Positions 36,589 to 48,400 of a stretch of 64,000 nt of DNA are shown here, piece by piece. Source of the DNA: Ricinus communis (Eukaryota; Streptophyta; Magnoliopsida; Malpighiales; Euphorbiaceae); the NCBI RefSeq assembly GCF_019578655.1, contig NC_063265.1:10884501-10948500 (forward strand), written 5' to 3'. The notes beneath the pieces were generated by a model that saw only the letters and a program-made list of their open reading frames with translations, was not told the origin of the DNA and made no database searches. The position numbers and the translations under genes were made by a program. Every line of letters starts with the position of its first letter. The first letter of the stretch is position 1.

Positions 36589-39500
36589 CTAGTATCCATA
36601 ATTTGTACCGTACACTGAGCCATAACCTCCAGTATGGCCTGCATGCCCTGGATTAGATGGGGGGGATGCATATACTGAACCATGAGCAGCATAAGGATTA
36701 TATCCTTGGTCCGTGGACCCACCTGTCTGTGCCTGTGTTGGTGCTCCAGCTTCAGCCATGAAATTCTGCAATAAAAGGGTGTCATCAGAAGGCACATAAG
36801 GAACCAATGTCAATATCAACAATCAGTAATTGTAGGGAATTCTATAATTTCGTAATTTAGGTATAGAATAACAAGGAAATGCGCATGCGGCAAATATTAG
36901 CCATGGAAGCAACAAGACAACAAAGTTTCAAATAGAAGTATGTGCTAAATTATATGCCTGTATCAGCTGCTGAGCTGTTTGGACTTGGGAAGCAGTTCCA
37001 CTGATTTCAACTGTCATCTCCCCAGGAACACCTCTAGTTTCTTGTATGGTAACAGTTGCCCCACTAGCACGCCGAATGTAGCTTATGCTTGTACCTGCTG
37101 TCCCGATAACAGCATCAGCATAAGATAATGGAATTTGCATTTGCTGCGTAATCTGCAAGAAGCATGAAACCCATCATTTTAAGTTAGGAGCTTATAATTT
37201 CAAAAAGTAAAGGAGAAGAAAAGAATCTGTCTTTAAGAAAATATTGAAGTTCATTTAGGGGTCCTAGATATAATAGACTACTGCTAAACTTCTCAGTTTC
37301 AGTACCTGAAATAACTTTAACCTGACCCCAAAGAATGACAATCAAATTTAAAAAGATAAACGAATACAGATGTCCTTTTGTTGCAAAAGAACATAAACAT
37401 ACTTATGGAGCTCTCACTTAACTTTTTCAAACTTGGGTTAGACAATTATCTTATCAACTTCAACAAAATACTAAGAAATAGGCAGCTCCCTGTAACCATG
37501 CCCAACCTCTGCTAATCCCAATGAACTTCCTTCCTCAGCACCCAGCATCAAATTCTATATCATTCTAGTATCAACAAATTTTTCCAGTAAAGAGGGTAAA
37601 AACATAAGAGAAAGCTGTATTATATAACCTGTGTGATCATTGATGGTGCCGCTTGGGAATTTGATGATCCATGGACACCCATGGGAGCTTCTCTTCCATA
37701 GGCAGATATACCCTGATGAGGTTGTTTTTCCATTGGAGGTGGCAAGTCAGCAGGAGGATAATAGTTCTCAATTTGCCGTGGAGGTGGCATATATTGAGGA
37801 TTACCATAACCAGGACCTCCACCAGCATTTGGAGGAATACCTTGAGGTGGACCCCATGATTGATGAGGTGGCATGTGCTCCATATGAGGAGGATTTTGCA
37901 TTTGCATCTGGTAAAGCAAAATGATTAAAATAAAATTCCATTTTATTTAACATGCGAAAGTAGATGCTGCACTATTACACTTTTACTGAAAAGCTGCTTA
38001 CGTGCATTTCAAATAATGGAATTATACTGCGGTCAACTAGAAATTTTCTCAGATGAGATGCAATTAGCTCCACTGCTTTGTGCACACCAGCTGCATCCCC
38101 CAGTACTTCTACAACCCTGTCATCTTGGAGAGCAAAAACTGGAAGGTCTTCTGCAGCAATTTTCCAGACAAATAGTGTATAAGACAAAGTCAAAAATTCC
38201 AGCAACTTGAACAAGAGAGAAAGAAAGCCAACAAGTCAAATATCTAAACTAAAGCATGGAGATCCGAAAACAGAAATAGCATGCAAAGCAATCAGAACAA
38301 AGACCTATAATTATGGAGATTTTGACACGTGAGGTAACCAAAGGAAGGACCAGAAGTCTCTAGAAACAACAGACACAACAACCAGTTCCATGATAAAGGC
38401 AAGGGCTGTATGAAGAAGGGGAACCGGTGCATTAAAATGATTTCAATTTTATATTCAAATTATTCACCCAAGTGTTGGGCAGAAGGACGCAACCTGAATA
38501 AATAAGACACCAAAACCAATAGACATACTTTGAAGTAATTCTAACTGGAAGAAATAATGAACAAATATGACAAACAAAGTTGTATCGGTCAAACCTGCTC
38601 CAAGAACTCTAACTACACAACTAGATGCTTCCTGAATGGATTTAACTGTTCCTCCTTGTTTTCCAATCAGACTTCCTGCTTGTGAGGCTGGTACTAGCAG
38701 CCTGGTTGAAACCTTGGTTCCTGTGCCTGATGAAGCATGAGAAGAATCACCATCCAAACCATCGACAATGCGTTTGTGAACTCTCAAAAGGCCATCCATT
38801 GCAGGAGGAAGAGCAGAATCAGGCTCCTCCTTGGCAGATACCATGACCTAAACAAGAACAAAATCAGCAACAAGAACTTAGGAAAAATTGATATGATGGA
38901 AAGGTCGACATGGTGGAGGCACTTGAAATAAGCAAATTTGAATAATAGTAACGTTAAAAAGCCAATTAGAATTTCAAAAGAGCATGTTGATCATCTTCTG
39001 TTCTGTGTTCCTCTTCTATAGGTATTTAAAAGTCTTCAATTTTGTTTTCAGAACTCCATAAGCCTTAGGCTTAATAATTGGTAAACTACTTCATTTAAAT
39101 ACAAGAACCAAGAGGAGCAACATTATGGAATTTTCTGTTTAATTGTCCTAGCAATGAATTAGATTTGATGAATTATCATTTATCAATAGCCTATTATACT
39201 TCAGAATACTAAATTTATTAGTTTATTAAGGTTATATTTTCTTAACATCCAAATTTGTAATCTGTACCAAGACATAAGATTTGGAATCTTGCCACTAAAT
39301 GACCACAAGGATTGGCAAGCTTTCAGTATGTTAGTGTGTAAAGTTGATTAATTCACTTCAGATGCTTTAGTGCTTAGTTGTTCTAAGTATATTGATAATA
39401 AATTAGGTAGCAATTAGGCATTAATAACATCTTCAGTATACCCTAATGCGGATTATTAAAGGCCCGGTATATGGTGTTTACAATCTGCGTCAAGAAATCA

Positions 39501-41328
39501 ACCATCCAGTTTCTGAAGTTACCAGAGCGAATGCAGAGCTTCTTGATACGGTAGTTCGTACAAGGTGTCTGTTTATTCAAATCACTTTTCAGCACCTTGT
39601 AATGCTCAATGCGGATCCCTGCAATCTGGATCTTTGGTTCTTCAAATTTGGGATCCTAATGATGATTGATTCCTTTAAAATTTGCGGACAGAACCTGCAC
39701 AGACTCATTTTTGTTATTTCAATAAAAGGAACTCTTCATTTTCTGGATTTCTCCTTATCAGACTTCCTCTGTCTTCCGTCCATTACAAATTTTCAACAAT
39801 AGGATTCTTTTTATGTTATAATAGACATCTCCCACCATAAGTTCTCTCTCCAGAAGTGCTTTTTCTCTGCTAAAATCCTATACTTAAAGGGTAACAGACT
39901 GCAGAATTACAGTTTCACTACATAAGTACAGACCATATGCACAACTTTATACCTGCACTAAATGGATGACTTTCAGCAACAAAATTTCTGGTCAAAAACC
40001 AAGACTCCCAGGTATTGAATGAGAGACACTTGAATCCTTTATCCTATGCTGATAAGACATTATTTTATATTTTAATATAAAAATGTATCACTTTCTATTA
40101 AATTTGAATTTTATTTAGAAATTATGTTATAAGCTTATTACTTTAGTTACATATTTATGCTTGTCAGTCATTTACATTTTTTATACTAAGAATTACCAAA
40201 ACTATTCTTCTGATTACAAGTAATCTTTACATCTAAGCAAAATTTTGCAGTCACCCTTTATCTTTTCTTTATTTTTAATTTTCTATTGCTTAGTTTTCCT
40301 TTATAATTAAAATTAAGTTGAGTCTTTTGGCACATTGTTGTACCTCCTTAACAAAAGAAATGCATTCCAATCACAAGCAGAAAGCAGTTTACACCAAGAA
40401 ATTCATATTATCAATCAAAATCAAAAAGGATGAATAACCAAACTCATAAAAATGATAATTGCACACACAATCTTGAGATCATAATTGAAGCTCAGCTAAC
40501 ACCATAAAAACATTCTGCAAGACCTAGAAATTTCAGTTTATACTTCAAACTAAGACAGTGAGGGAGAAAGAGAGAGAGAGTGCAAAAAATTAAAGTAAAA
40601 GCAAACAGAGGGAGAGAAAATTTTGTTTGAATAATGATAACAATAAACACTCCAAGCCAACAAGTTCTCTCCAACCAGCCATTTCTTGCTATTTATACTA
40701 AAGTGAAAAATAAAAGAAACTACAACAAACTTACAGCTCTTTCTGTTGTCCCTGGAGGTCCATCAAGTATCTTAATGCGAGCTCTCGTTTCCTCAACTAT
40801 TTTTTTTATGAACTCCCCTTTGCGCCCAATTATACTACCAACCTTTTGTGCAGGAACCAGCATCCGGAACACACTCTCCCCAGGCCAACCAGGCCACTTC
40901 TTTTCAATACCTCCACTAACTGTATCAGCATCATGTCCTTTTTCTTGAGCCTGATAATTCTCAGGAACTTGATCTGTGGCATGATCAATATCATGCTCTA
41001 TAACACTATCCACATTCTGGTCTATACCATGATCCACAGTCTGATCTATACCATGATCCACATTATGTTCTACAACCAAGCCCTGATCTATAGCATGATC
41101 CATGCCCAGATCAACAGCATGATCGAGGCCATGATCAACAGGATGCTCTACACCATGATCAACAGCATGATCCACATTATCTAGAGCATCATCCACACCA
41201 TGATCTACAGCATGATCCAGGCCATGATCTATGGGATGATCTAATCCATGATCAACAGCAAGATCTACACCATGATTTGCCACTTGATCCACATCGTGTT
41301 CACCAATGCTTTGATCAGCTTCTGCCAT
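36589..41328 (-). CDS. FLK: FLK-type triple KH-domain RNA-binding protein
   Basis: In Arabidopsis FLK is a nuclear autonomous-pathway protein that lowers FLC expression and promotes flowering. Six coding exons: 41328-40735, 38847-38595, 38150-38002, 37907-37629, 37152-36958, 36765-36589; the 1647 nt give 548 aa. The start MAEADQSIG is the first ATG after the leader-intron acceptor. Residues of about 20-119 are Asp-His four-residue repeats. KH1 (about 153-205) follows [18 protein letters not shown] and has GRKG at 168-171. KH2 (about 243-325) has GKQG at 260-263 and continues into [17 protein letters not shown] Pro/Gly/Met-rich linker follows. KH3 (about 428-495) has GTAG at 442-445, and the tail is Gly/Tyr-rich, ending TNYGY. 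PEPPER is the nearest alternative, but the WPGWPGES lead-in and the position beside MUSTANG and Alba genes favour FLK. Intron 5 is GC-AG. Confidence 0.88.
36766..36957 (-). other. GC-AG intron (last intron) of the FLK gene
   Basis: On the minus strand exon 5 ends CTGATACAG and the intron starts GCATAT. It ends TTATTGCAG before AATTTCATG. This join gives the conserved [12 protein letters not shown]. If the intron is kept, translation adds AYNLAHTSI and stops, losing the Gly/Tyr-rich tail of 58 residues. No GT lies between the end of the conserved KH3 sequence and that stop. Confidence 0.85.
38848..40734 (-). other. First coding-region intron of the FLK gene
   Basis: An 1887-bp intron between exons 1 and 2, splitting the start of the KH1-KH2 linker, with donor GTAAGT and acceptor TTGTTTAG. 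It holds an unexplained exon-like patch at about 39459-39657. The rest is AT-rich. Confidence 0.85.
40971..41289 (-). repeat. 12-bp coding repeat (Asp-His tetrapeptides) in the FLK N-terminus
   Basis: About 24 consecutive four-residue units of the form Asp-His-x-(Val/Ile/Leu), for example [16 protein letters not shown]. Each unit is about 12 bases, and plus-strand words like ATGATC recur throughout. Variation within units (DQ, EH, DL, DD) shows it is not a fresh expansion. Confidence 0.92.
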
Positions 41329-41338
41329 GACTATTGCA

Positions 41339-42460
41339 CTGGACAAAACAAACCACACACAAAATAGAATCTGTCTCAATTACAGTATTTCCGAAATTAA
41401 AAGGAGATAGAAGAAATATCAAGTAACTCGACGTTCATTAATATTTACTCACAAATTAAAAGAACAAAAGAAATAACAGAAAAGAATTTCTTAATCAATA
41501 ACTACAGAAGCTAAAAACTGTTTCCCCTCCAGAGATTATCTAAAATCACAGAATTCAAAATTAAATAGCAGAAACCAGAAAGGCAAGGGCCTAAGTTCTA
41601 GTCTCCACAGAGTTTAAGTACTAGAAATCACTGAGCTTAGAACAAAACTTCAATGAGGAGATTTTTTCAAACTTGTAATGAGTTCCTTTACCATTTTGGT
41701 AAACATCTTAATCAGCAGTCAGTAAGGAACAGAAACAAAATGTACTAAACTACAAAGCATGTAAACTTAGAATCCTATATTTAAAACAAAGATTTACACT
41801 TAGAATCCTCCATATAACATAAGAAGATGGGAGTCTCAGGCCTATTTTTATTTGTATACACTACACAGTACCCATAGCTCAATTGGCACTCCGCATATAG
41901 TCTATATCTCAAATCAATGACAATAATATGCTTTTATTAGTTCAATGAAAAGAAAACTGGCCTTTTTTCTTTTTTTTTTGCACAGATAACAACTGATTCA
42001 TTGAGAATACAGACCTCCTACTTCTACATCTTTTCCTTTCACTGATAAAGGTATACTATTCAATATTTCATCAAACAGAACACCTTTAACCCAATGAAGG
42101 CAACAAGACTGCATTCTTTGCTACAAAATAATATAATATGCCAAAAACTAATAAAATAAAGAGAAAAAAAAAAAACATCATTAATCCCACACATGAAAAA
42201 CATATATACTTAACAGAACCCTAAATTTCATTCCCCTACCTAAGTCTGAACAACCAATCTTTGATACCAAAACAAGCATAAAATCGCAATTGGAGAAAAA
42301 ACACCCGTTAACGGATAGAAGCTAAAAACCCTTAATCACCCACCAAAAGAGTATAATAAGCAATTAAAGGACAAGTTACAGAGAACATAGAAGCAAAAGA
42401 ACAACACAGCTAATAAAATTTATCACAAATTCATGGAAATATAACTAAGAGAGCACTTAC
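41339..42460 (-). other. 5' leader intron of the FLK gene
   Basis: Donor ACAT/GTAAGTG at 42460 and acceptor TTTTGTCCAG at 41339, ten bases before the ATG. The first untranslated exon would run from 42461 to about 42530. No coding frame tests this intron, but both sites are strong. Confidence 0.6.
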
Positions 42461-42559
42461 ATGTAATGAAAGGAAGGAGAGAAAAGAAAAGAAAAGAATT
42501 TTTGGGGGGTGTAGAGAGGGTTCGTAAATAGAGATTTGAATGATAACAGGCTTCGAGGG

Positions 42560-42565
42560 TTTATA
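42560..42565 (-). promoter_or_regulatory. TATA box of the FLK gene
   Basis: CCTATAAACCCT on the minus strand. A start about 30 bases downstream gives a short first leader exon ending at the strong donor at 42460. The AAACCCT directly after the TATA resembles a telo-box, a motif found near transcription starts of many plant housekeeping genes. Confidence 0.5.
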
Positions 42566-42639
42566 GGGCTCGAGTGAGTGCAGGTGATTTTTAAGTGATG
42601 AAGATTTTGGGGATGTTGTTCTTTTTTGTTATGTGGTCC

Positions 42640-44158
42640 TGATAAAACCCTCAATTTGCAAAGTGATCCTTGTATGTTTTCTAATTCTTTCTAATCTAGC
42701 TAAATGGCGAAACTAGCCCTAAGATTTGAGTTGAGCCTTTTAAAGAGAATGGACTACTGGGGTTAGGCCGGGTTGGTCTGTTTAATTAGCTGAGCTACTC
42801 TCATAATCAGAGATGAGCAAAATCAACCGAAATATAAAAATCAAACCAAATCTAAATTCTTGTATTTTGAAAGCATCCTAATGTTAAAAAGTATAATTTT
42901 ATAAGAAGCATCTTAAATGATATTTAAATATAAAAAATAAAATATTTTATTTAAATTCAATGGACTCTTTACTTTTACTTTTATTTACATAGATATATAA
43001 AGAGTCATTCAATATACTCCAACACAGCATTTGTTTAATTCAATTTTGAGTAAGAAAAATTTTATTTCTATTGTATCGAACTGATTTTCTTTTTATTAGT
43101 TAAAATACTTAAAGATGCATTAGGAAACCTAAAATTAAAAAAAAAAAGTGTACAAAATCTAATAATTTTATGAAAAGAAAATATTTTCATCATCATATCT
43201 GTAAATATATATAATTATTGGAATAATAACTTGAAATAATATAGAAATAAAATATAATTTAATCTAAAAGAGATTAAATATTTTTCAAATATAAAAACAA
43301 ACCGCTCATATCAAATTAGTTCAATTTGATTTTATAGGTAATCCGATAAAAAGGTCCTATTAGACTAACCCACGACTTGGACCCGAGTAAGACTAAATGA
43401 TGAGTTCAGTAATTTCTCCTTATATTCATTGACTGTTAAATCTTGATATTCAATCTTTTTCTTACATTTAAAAAGATAATAATAAAAATCGTTTTTATTG
43501 AATGGAATTGTATAATTGCTGTAAAAAGTGTCAAAGTTTTATTGTAAATTCTACAAGTATATATTAATAAGAAGAAGAAGAAGAAATCGGAGAATACATA
43601 TTAGTGCTGCCCATTGTGTCAATTGAATGAAACTTTTGGAAGGGCCATAGGCCGCTTAAATGTCTGGTGCTTTATGACACAAGTGAATAACTATAAATGT
43701 TTCTTGCTTTATGACAATTATCCTAAGGAGGTCTTAATTTAAGGTTATTTTATAATGTTGCATTTTGTTGGAACCTTCACAAACACCACAACAGATAACA
43801 CTTATAAAGTTGTTTAACAAATTTTCTGGTAATTATTTATTGCAGCTACACAAGGAATACATATGAAAGATCGTTATAATTAGGCACATATTCATCTCTA
43901 CAACTCTGATGACAGATCACAGAAGAGAGGTGCATACAACTTGGCTCTATTATATGCCCATACCATTTTGAATTTCCATAACAGCAGCACTTATATGAAA
44001 TGACCAAAAAAATAAAAAATAAAACCTACCCTATTATCCATCCTACTCATCAACTATATTAGACAGACAGAAAAACAGAGCAAAATTTAGAGGTTTTGAA
44101 CATAGAACTACAACAAAAGGTAACATCAGAGCATGCATGGCTCTACTAATGCATCCCT
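42640..44158. other. Intergenic DNA between FLK promoter and Alba 3' end
   Basis: AT-rich DNA with no coding signal. It contains the FLK promoter and the 3' flank of the Alba gene. A short (GAA)n run lies at about 43570-43585. Confidence 0.55.
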
Positions 44159-45406
44159 TCATTCTTTGTCTTGGGTTTCTGCCTCTGTGGCTGTATTGGC
44201 AGCTTCCATCAGACTGTCAAATTTCTCAGACTTCCCCAACACTATCTCAATCTATAAACCATAACCAAAAAAACAAAATCAACACAAAAACAAATTAGAG
44301 AGAAATGCCAATTTTGGGTCTCAAAGTAAAGCATTATCAGAAATATATGTACTATTATATACCTTGGCCTTTTGAACTAGTCGTCCTTTGTTTTCATCTT
44401 TCATGCCTACTGTAGATGTCAAAACTTCTAGACATTCCAATAAGAAAACCATTTAAATCAATCATACTAATCATGATCACAATACAATATTACATGTATG
44501 TTTAAAAATTACAAAGGAGGAATCTTACTCTTCTCTGTGGCTAATCCATTGTTCTTCAAAATCTCAGCAATTGTGACAACTGTGGTGATTGCTGTAATCA
44601 ATTGAAAACTAAATTTTAGTTTGGTCCCATAAAATACGTAACTCCTCCTCCACTTCAATGGAAATCTAATTAATGGGGTATGGCAACAATAGCCTGATGA
44701 TGCCTCCATATTAATTCCACAGGGAGGACATCTGCTGGCAGATTTTTGCCAAAGTAGGGCGAATCACACATATCACATTAAAACGTTTACATTACATTTG
44801 ATTAAAATTAATAAAATTTATTTATAAATTCAAAATTTATGTGTTTTAAACAAAGTAAAAATTAGTTTAAAATTTTGTATATTCAAATTTATATAGAATT
44901 TGATTATACTTAAATAAAATTTTAAAATTTCTAATTGAATTCAATATTAATTTGTTAATATATTTTACAACGGCAAAATATTTTATTTAAATTTATTATT
45001 TTTATTATATTTTCTCTGTGGTATATTTTTGTCGAATAAAATGAAAAATGAGAGATGGCTTAGCAAAATATACCCATTCCCAAAGCAGAAAGCTCCACCT
45101 CGTTATGCTGTTGTATATACCTCTGTAATAAACAGATGACCAATTACACGGCATATATATTAATGAAAAAGGCAAAGCCTCCATGCAGTTGAGAAATTAA
45201 AAGATTAAGAAAACCTTAGCAAGATTGACATAAAAGAAGAGGGGTTTCTTGGTATTAGAGACTTGAATCCTGTTCTTCTTCTGCTGTGTCTGTGCAGCGT
45301 TGTTGGTCATGTCATTGTCTGTTGCTGTCGGAGTGGGTGCTGGTGTCGGTGCTGGTACTGGTTCTGGTGCTGGTGCTGGTGCTGGTGCTACTGTTTCCAC
45401 AGCCAT
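44159..45406 (-). CDS. Alba-family DNA/RNA-binding protein
   Basis: Alba proteins bind nucleic acids; plant members of this short type occur in nucleus and cytoplasm and have been tied to R-loop or mRNA binding. Five exons, 45406-45215, 45122-45074, 44591-44529, 44427-44363 and 44251-44159, total 462 nt and give 153 aa. Residues of about 7-27 are an Ala-Pro-rich run (APAPAPAPEPVPAPTPAPTP). The Alba fold covers about 43-140: KKNRIQVSNTKKPLFFYVN, then the helix RYIQQHNEVELSALGMAITT, VVTIAEILKNNGLATEK, the loop VLTSTVGMKDENKGR, and the closing strand KAKIEIVLGKS. The acidic tail ends ETQDKE. All introns are GT-AG and the frame closes exactly. Position between FLK and WDL matches At3g04620 in Arabidopsis, from memory. 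Confidence 0.93.
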
Positions 45407-45477
45407 TTTCAGGTTTCTGTTTAAAATTCTTTCCTCTGTTTCTTGATTATTTCTAATCTCTTTTTCTTGGGGTATTA

Positions 45478-45484
45478 TTAAATA
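45478..45484 (-). promoter_or_regulatory. Possible TATA box of the Alba gene
   Basis: CTATTTAATAATA on the minus strand, about 75 bases before the ATG, which would give a leader of about 45 bases. The match is weak in AT-rich DNA. Confidence 0.35.
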
Positions 45485-48400
45485 GAGAGGGAAATTCGGG
45501 TTATCGAAGAGAAGCGAATGTTTGGGCTCGTAAAAGTAGAGGAGACCGTTATGTTATGACATTATGGCTCGGTTCCTTAATTACATACCAACACGTGTTT
45601 CTTTTCCAATGGTTGTTGACGTTGTAAGAGAATTAGACGGCTTTTCTTCTCTTTCTTTCAGTCCGAATGACGGGTGTGCCCTCACGATTTGAAGACCGGC
45701 CTTCAGCCCAACTCGGGCTTGAAGTAAAAACAATGGACTTTATTTTGTTTGGATTAATAAGATTGGGCATTTGAGCCCAAAGAAGTATTATGGTCTTGAA
45801 CTCCCTCGTGGCTCATGTTTCTCACAAAAAGTAACGACAAACTGTGCTTAAAAAATATAAAGAAATAATGTAACGGTGGAAACTTAGCAAATGTGGAAAG
45901 GTATAAATAACGTGAGATGCGGTCCCAAAATAAAGGAGAAGTGTGATCTCAATTCCAATGGGGTGAAGTTTTGGTTGGAATTGGCTTCTCTTTCTGTAAA
46001 CAAAAAATGAATGGATTGTTCAACGGTGGATCACACACGTGGGGAGAAGAAAAGAAAAAAAGAGAGAAAAGGGAATTAATGTCGGTGAATGAGGAAGCCA
46101 AAACCCAAGCCATTAGCTTTACTAGAAATTGGGCTCTAATTGGATTTAATATCAAATGGGGACAACAACAATTCCCTGTCTTACTGAATTGTCATTTTCT
46201 ATGTCTATATGGGCAAAAAAGAAATGAACACGTTTTACAAGAGAAATATAATTATTAATTTTTTTTTTTTTTTTCTTTTAAGAGAAAAGGGTGGCTATTG
46301 GGGACAAAAGAGAGAAAGATGCCACAATAGAAAGCTCAATAAATATACAATAAGGTCTTTCATTGAGAGAGGTTGGCTTTTGATGCTTTCAAATTTAATG
46401 GGTTGTTGAATACCTTTTTTCTTTTAAAACCAAATTTTCATACAAATCTCTGTCCATCAATTTTAAATCTTTTAACTCTCATTCAAGTAATGGTATTATT
46501 AATAGAGTAAAGAACTTAAATAATCATATTTTAAGAATTTAAGAGGATGTTAGTTTTGTTGTAAGAATTAAGAATGAATGTTGGGTCAAAGTTTAAACAC
46601 CTAATTTTTTATGATTATAAAGGCAATAGGAAGAAATTCATATCATGTTTATATTACTTTAAATATTAATAGGTTTGAAAACAATTACAAAATGTAAAAA
46701 TTTATTTAATATTGAATTTATTACTTAAAGAGCTTTGTGTATGCTCTTTATGAAAGAGAGAGGTGGTGACACAAATGCCTTGTGTTGTCTCTTTATACTG
46801 CATGAATTGTCTCATTTTCTTTAAGGTAAAATGCATTATTGAGTTCTTTTATTTTAATTTTTGTTTGATTCAAAATTTAATAGTCTTTAATAAAAGTAAA
46901 AAATAAAATCTTATAAAATGTGTATAATAACAAGCAAAAATAAAAACAGAAAAATCAATAAAAAAATTCAGAAAATTAATAGAATTCAAAACTAGAAATA
47001 CAATCAAACTACATTATAATTATAAAAATTTAAGAAATTAATAATTCAAATGATTTTAGCAGATTGATCAGATTAATAGTTCAACCCGTTAAACCATGAC
47101 CAAATCTTTGATTGCTCAAGTTATTACAAAATTAAATTGTAGTACTTAGAAGAGAGATAATTTTTTGTGAAAAGGGCTTTTGTCTGAAGGTGATAAGCAA
47201 AGAATTTAGAAAATAATTTTTAAAAAATCATATATAAAGGTATAAAATTTTCAATTCCTAATTATGTTGGTCCACCCTATTAAATTATTAGTAACACTTT
47301 TTTTTAGGTTGAATTATAGATTGTGATATGGGTTTACTTTTAAAGTATTTAAATTAATTAATCAAGGTTACTTGAAATATACGTCTGGTGGAGACTTCCT
47401 GTTTGAAAGAATAACGAGAATAAAAAAAAAAAAAAAAAAAGAGGAAAATAAAGTCTGCAAATGCAAATTCGTCATCATAACATGAATGACTTTGCCCCCA
47501 AGGATTGTGTTTTCTTTGGCTAAATTCATACTTCTCACCCTGAACTTTATCAAATAGTCTCCAGTGCCTCTGAACTTTTATTTTAACCTATTACATCCTT
47601 TAACTTTTATTTTTCACCTTTTGCATGCTTGTACTTTTAATTTAGTACTTTACACGCTTTAATGAAAGAGATGGTAGCAAATAAGATAAAGCTATGATCA
47701 ATAACGAAATTAAAATAAAATGAGAAGAGTAGTGGAAAGAATTAAATTCAAAATGTGCGTAGCCATTTTGAAATACTTTGTATTAGAATTTCTTTTTAAT
47801 TAAGATATTAAAATATACGATGATATAAATGCATAGTTTAGAAGTAGAAATAAAAAGGCGATATAGATTAAAATAAAAGTTCTAGAGTTGTAGAGGTAAT
47901 TTGAATAGGGGGGTTTTCTGAAAAGAATGAAAAATATTGCTCTCATTTCTAATGAGAACTGTTTGCAAAACTCTCAAGCAAACTTTTTGGGATTACCTTC
48001 AATAGCAAGAATATGTGCAGAACATCAAATGAAATGATGAAAATCTAGATTAACCGATAATAGTTTTTGATTTTGAAAAGAAATTATCATATGATCTTGA
48101 TCTACTATGTTATTAAAAGACTTATCAAATAAAAAGATTAAAAAAAAAAAATATCATTATTTTATTTAATTAATTATTTAACGAGGTGATAGACTAAATT
48201 TATATAATCATTTCTCTATTTTTAAAAGTATAATAACATTCGTAGATAAACAAAAGAAAATGATATAATGACATTAACATTTAACAATCCTGGAGTCAGG
48301 TTCTTTATACAACTATATCTAAAGTTAACCTTTTTTTTTACAATCATCTTAGTTAGTCATATATATATGTTGGTCCACTATAAGTTCAGTCAGCCAAGAT

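Noticed and set aside
40846..41184. A 112-codon plus-strand open frame opposite the FLK Asp-His array
   Set aside because: It is the mirror of the 12-bp repeat, rich in Ile and Met for that reason, with no domain.
41865..41895. tRNA- or SINE-like word TAGCTCAATTGGCACTC in the FLK leader intron
   Set aside because: No T-arm or second promoter box follows at the right distance, and no A-rich tail or target duplication is seen.
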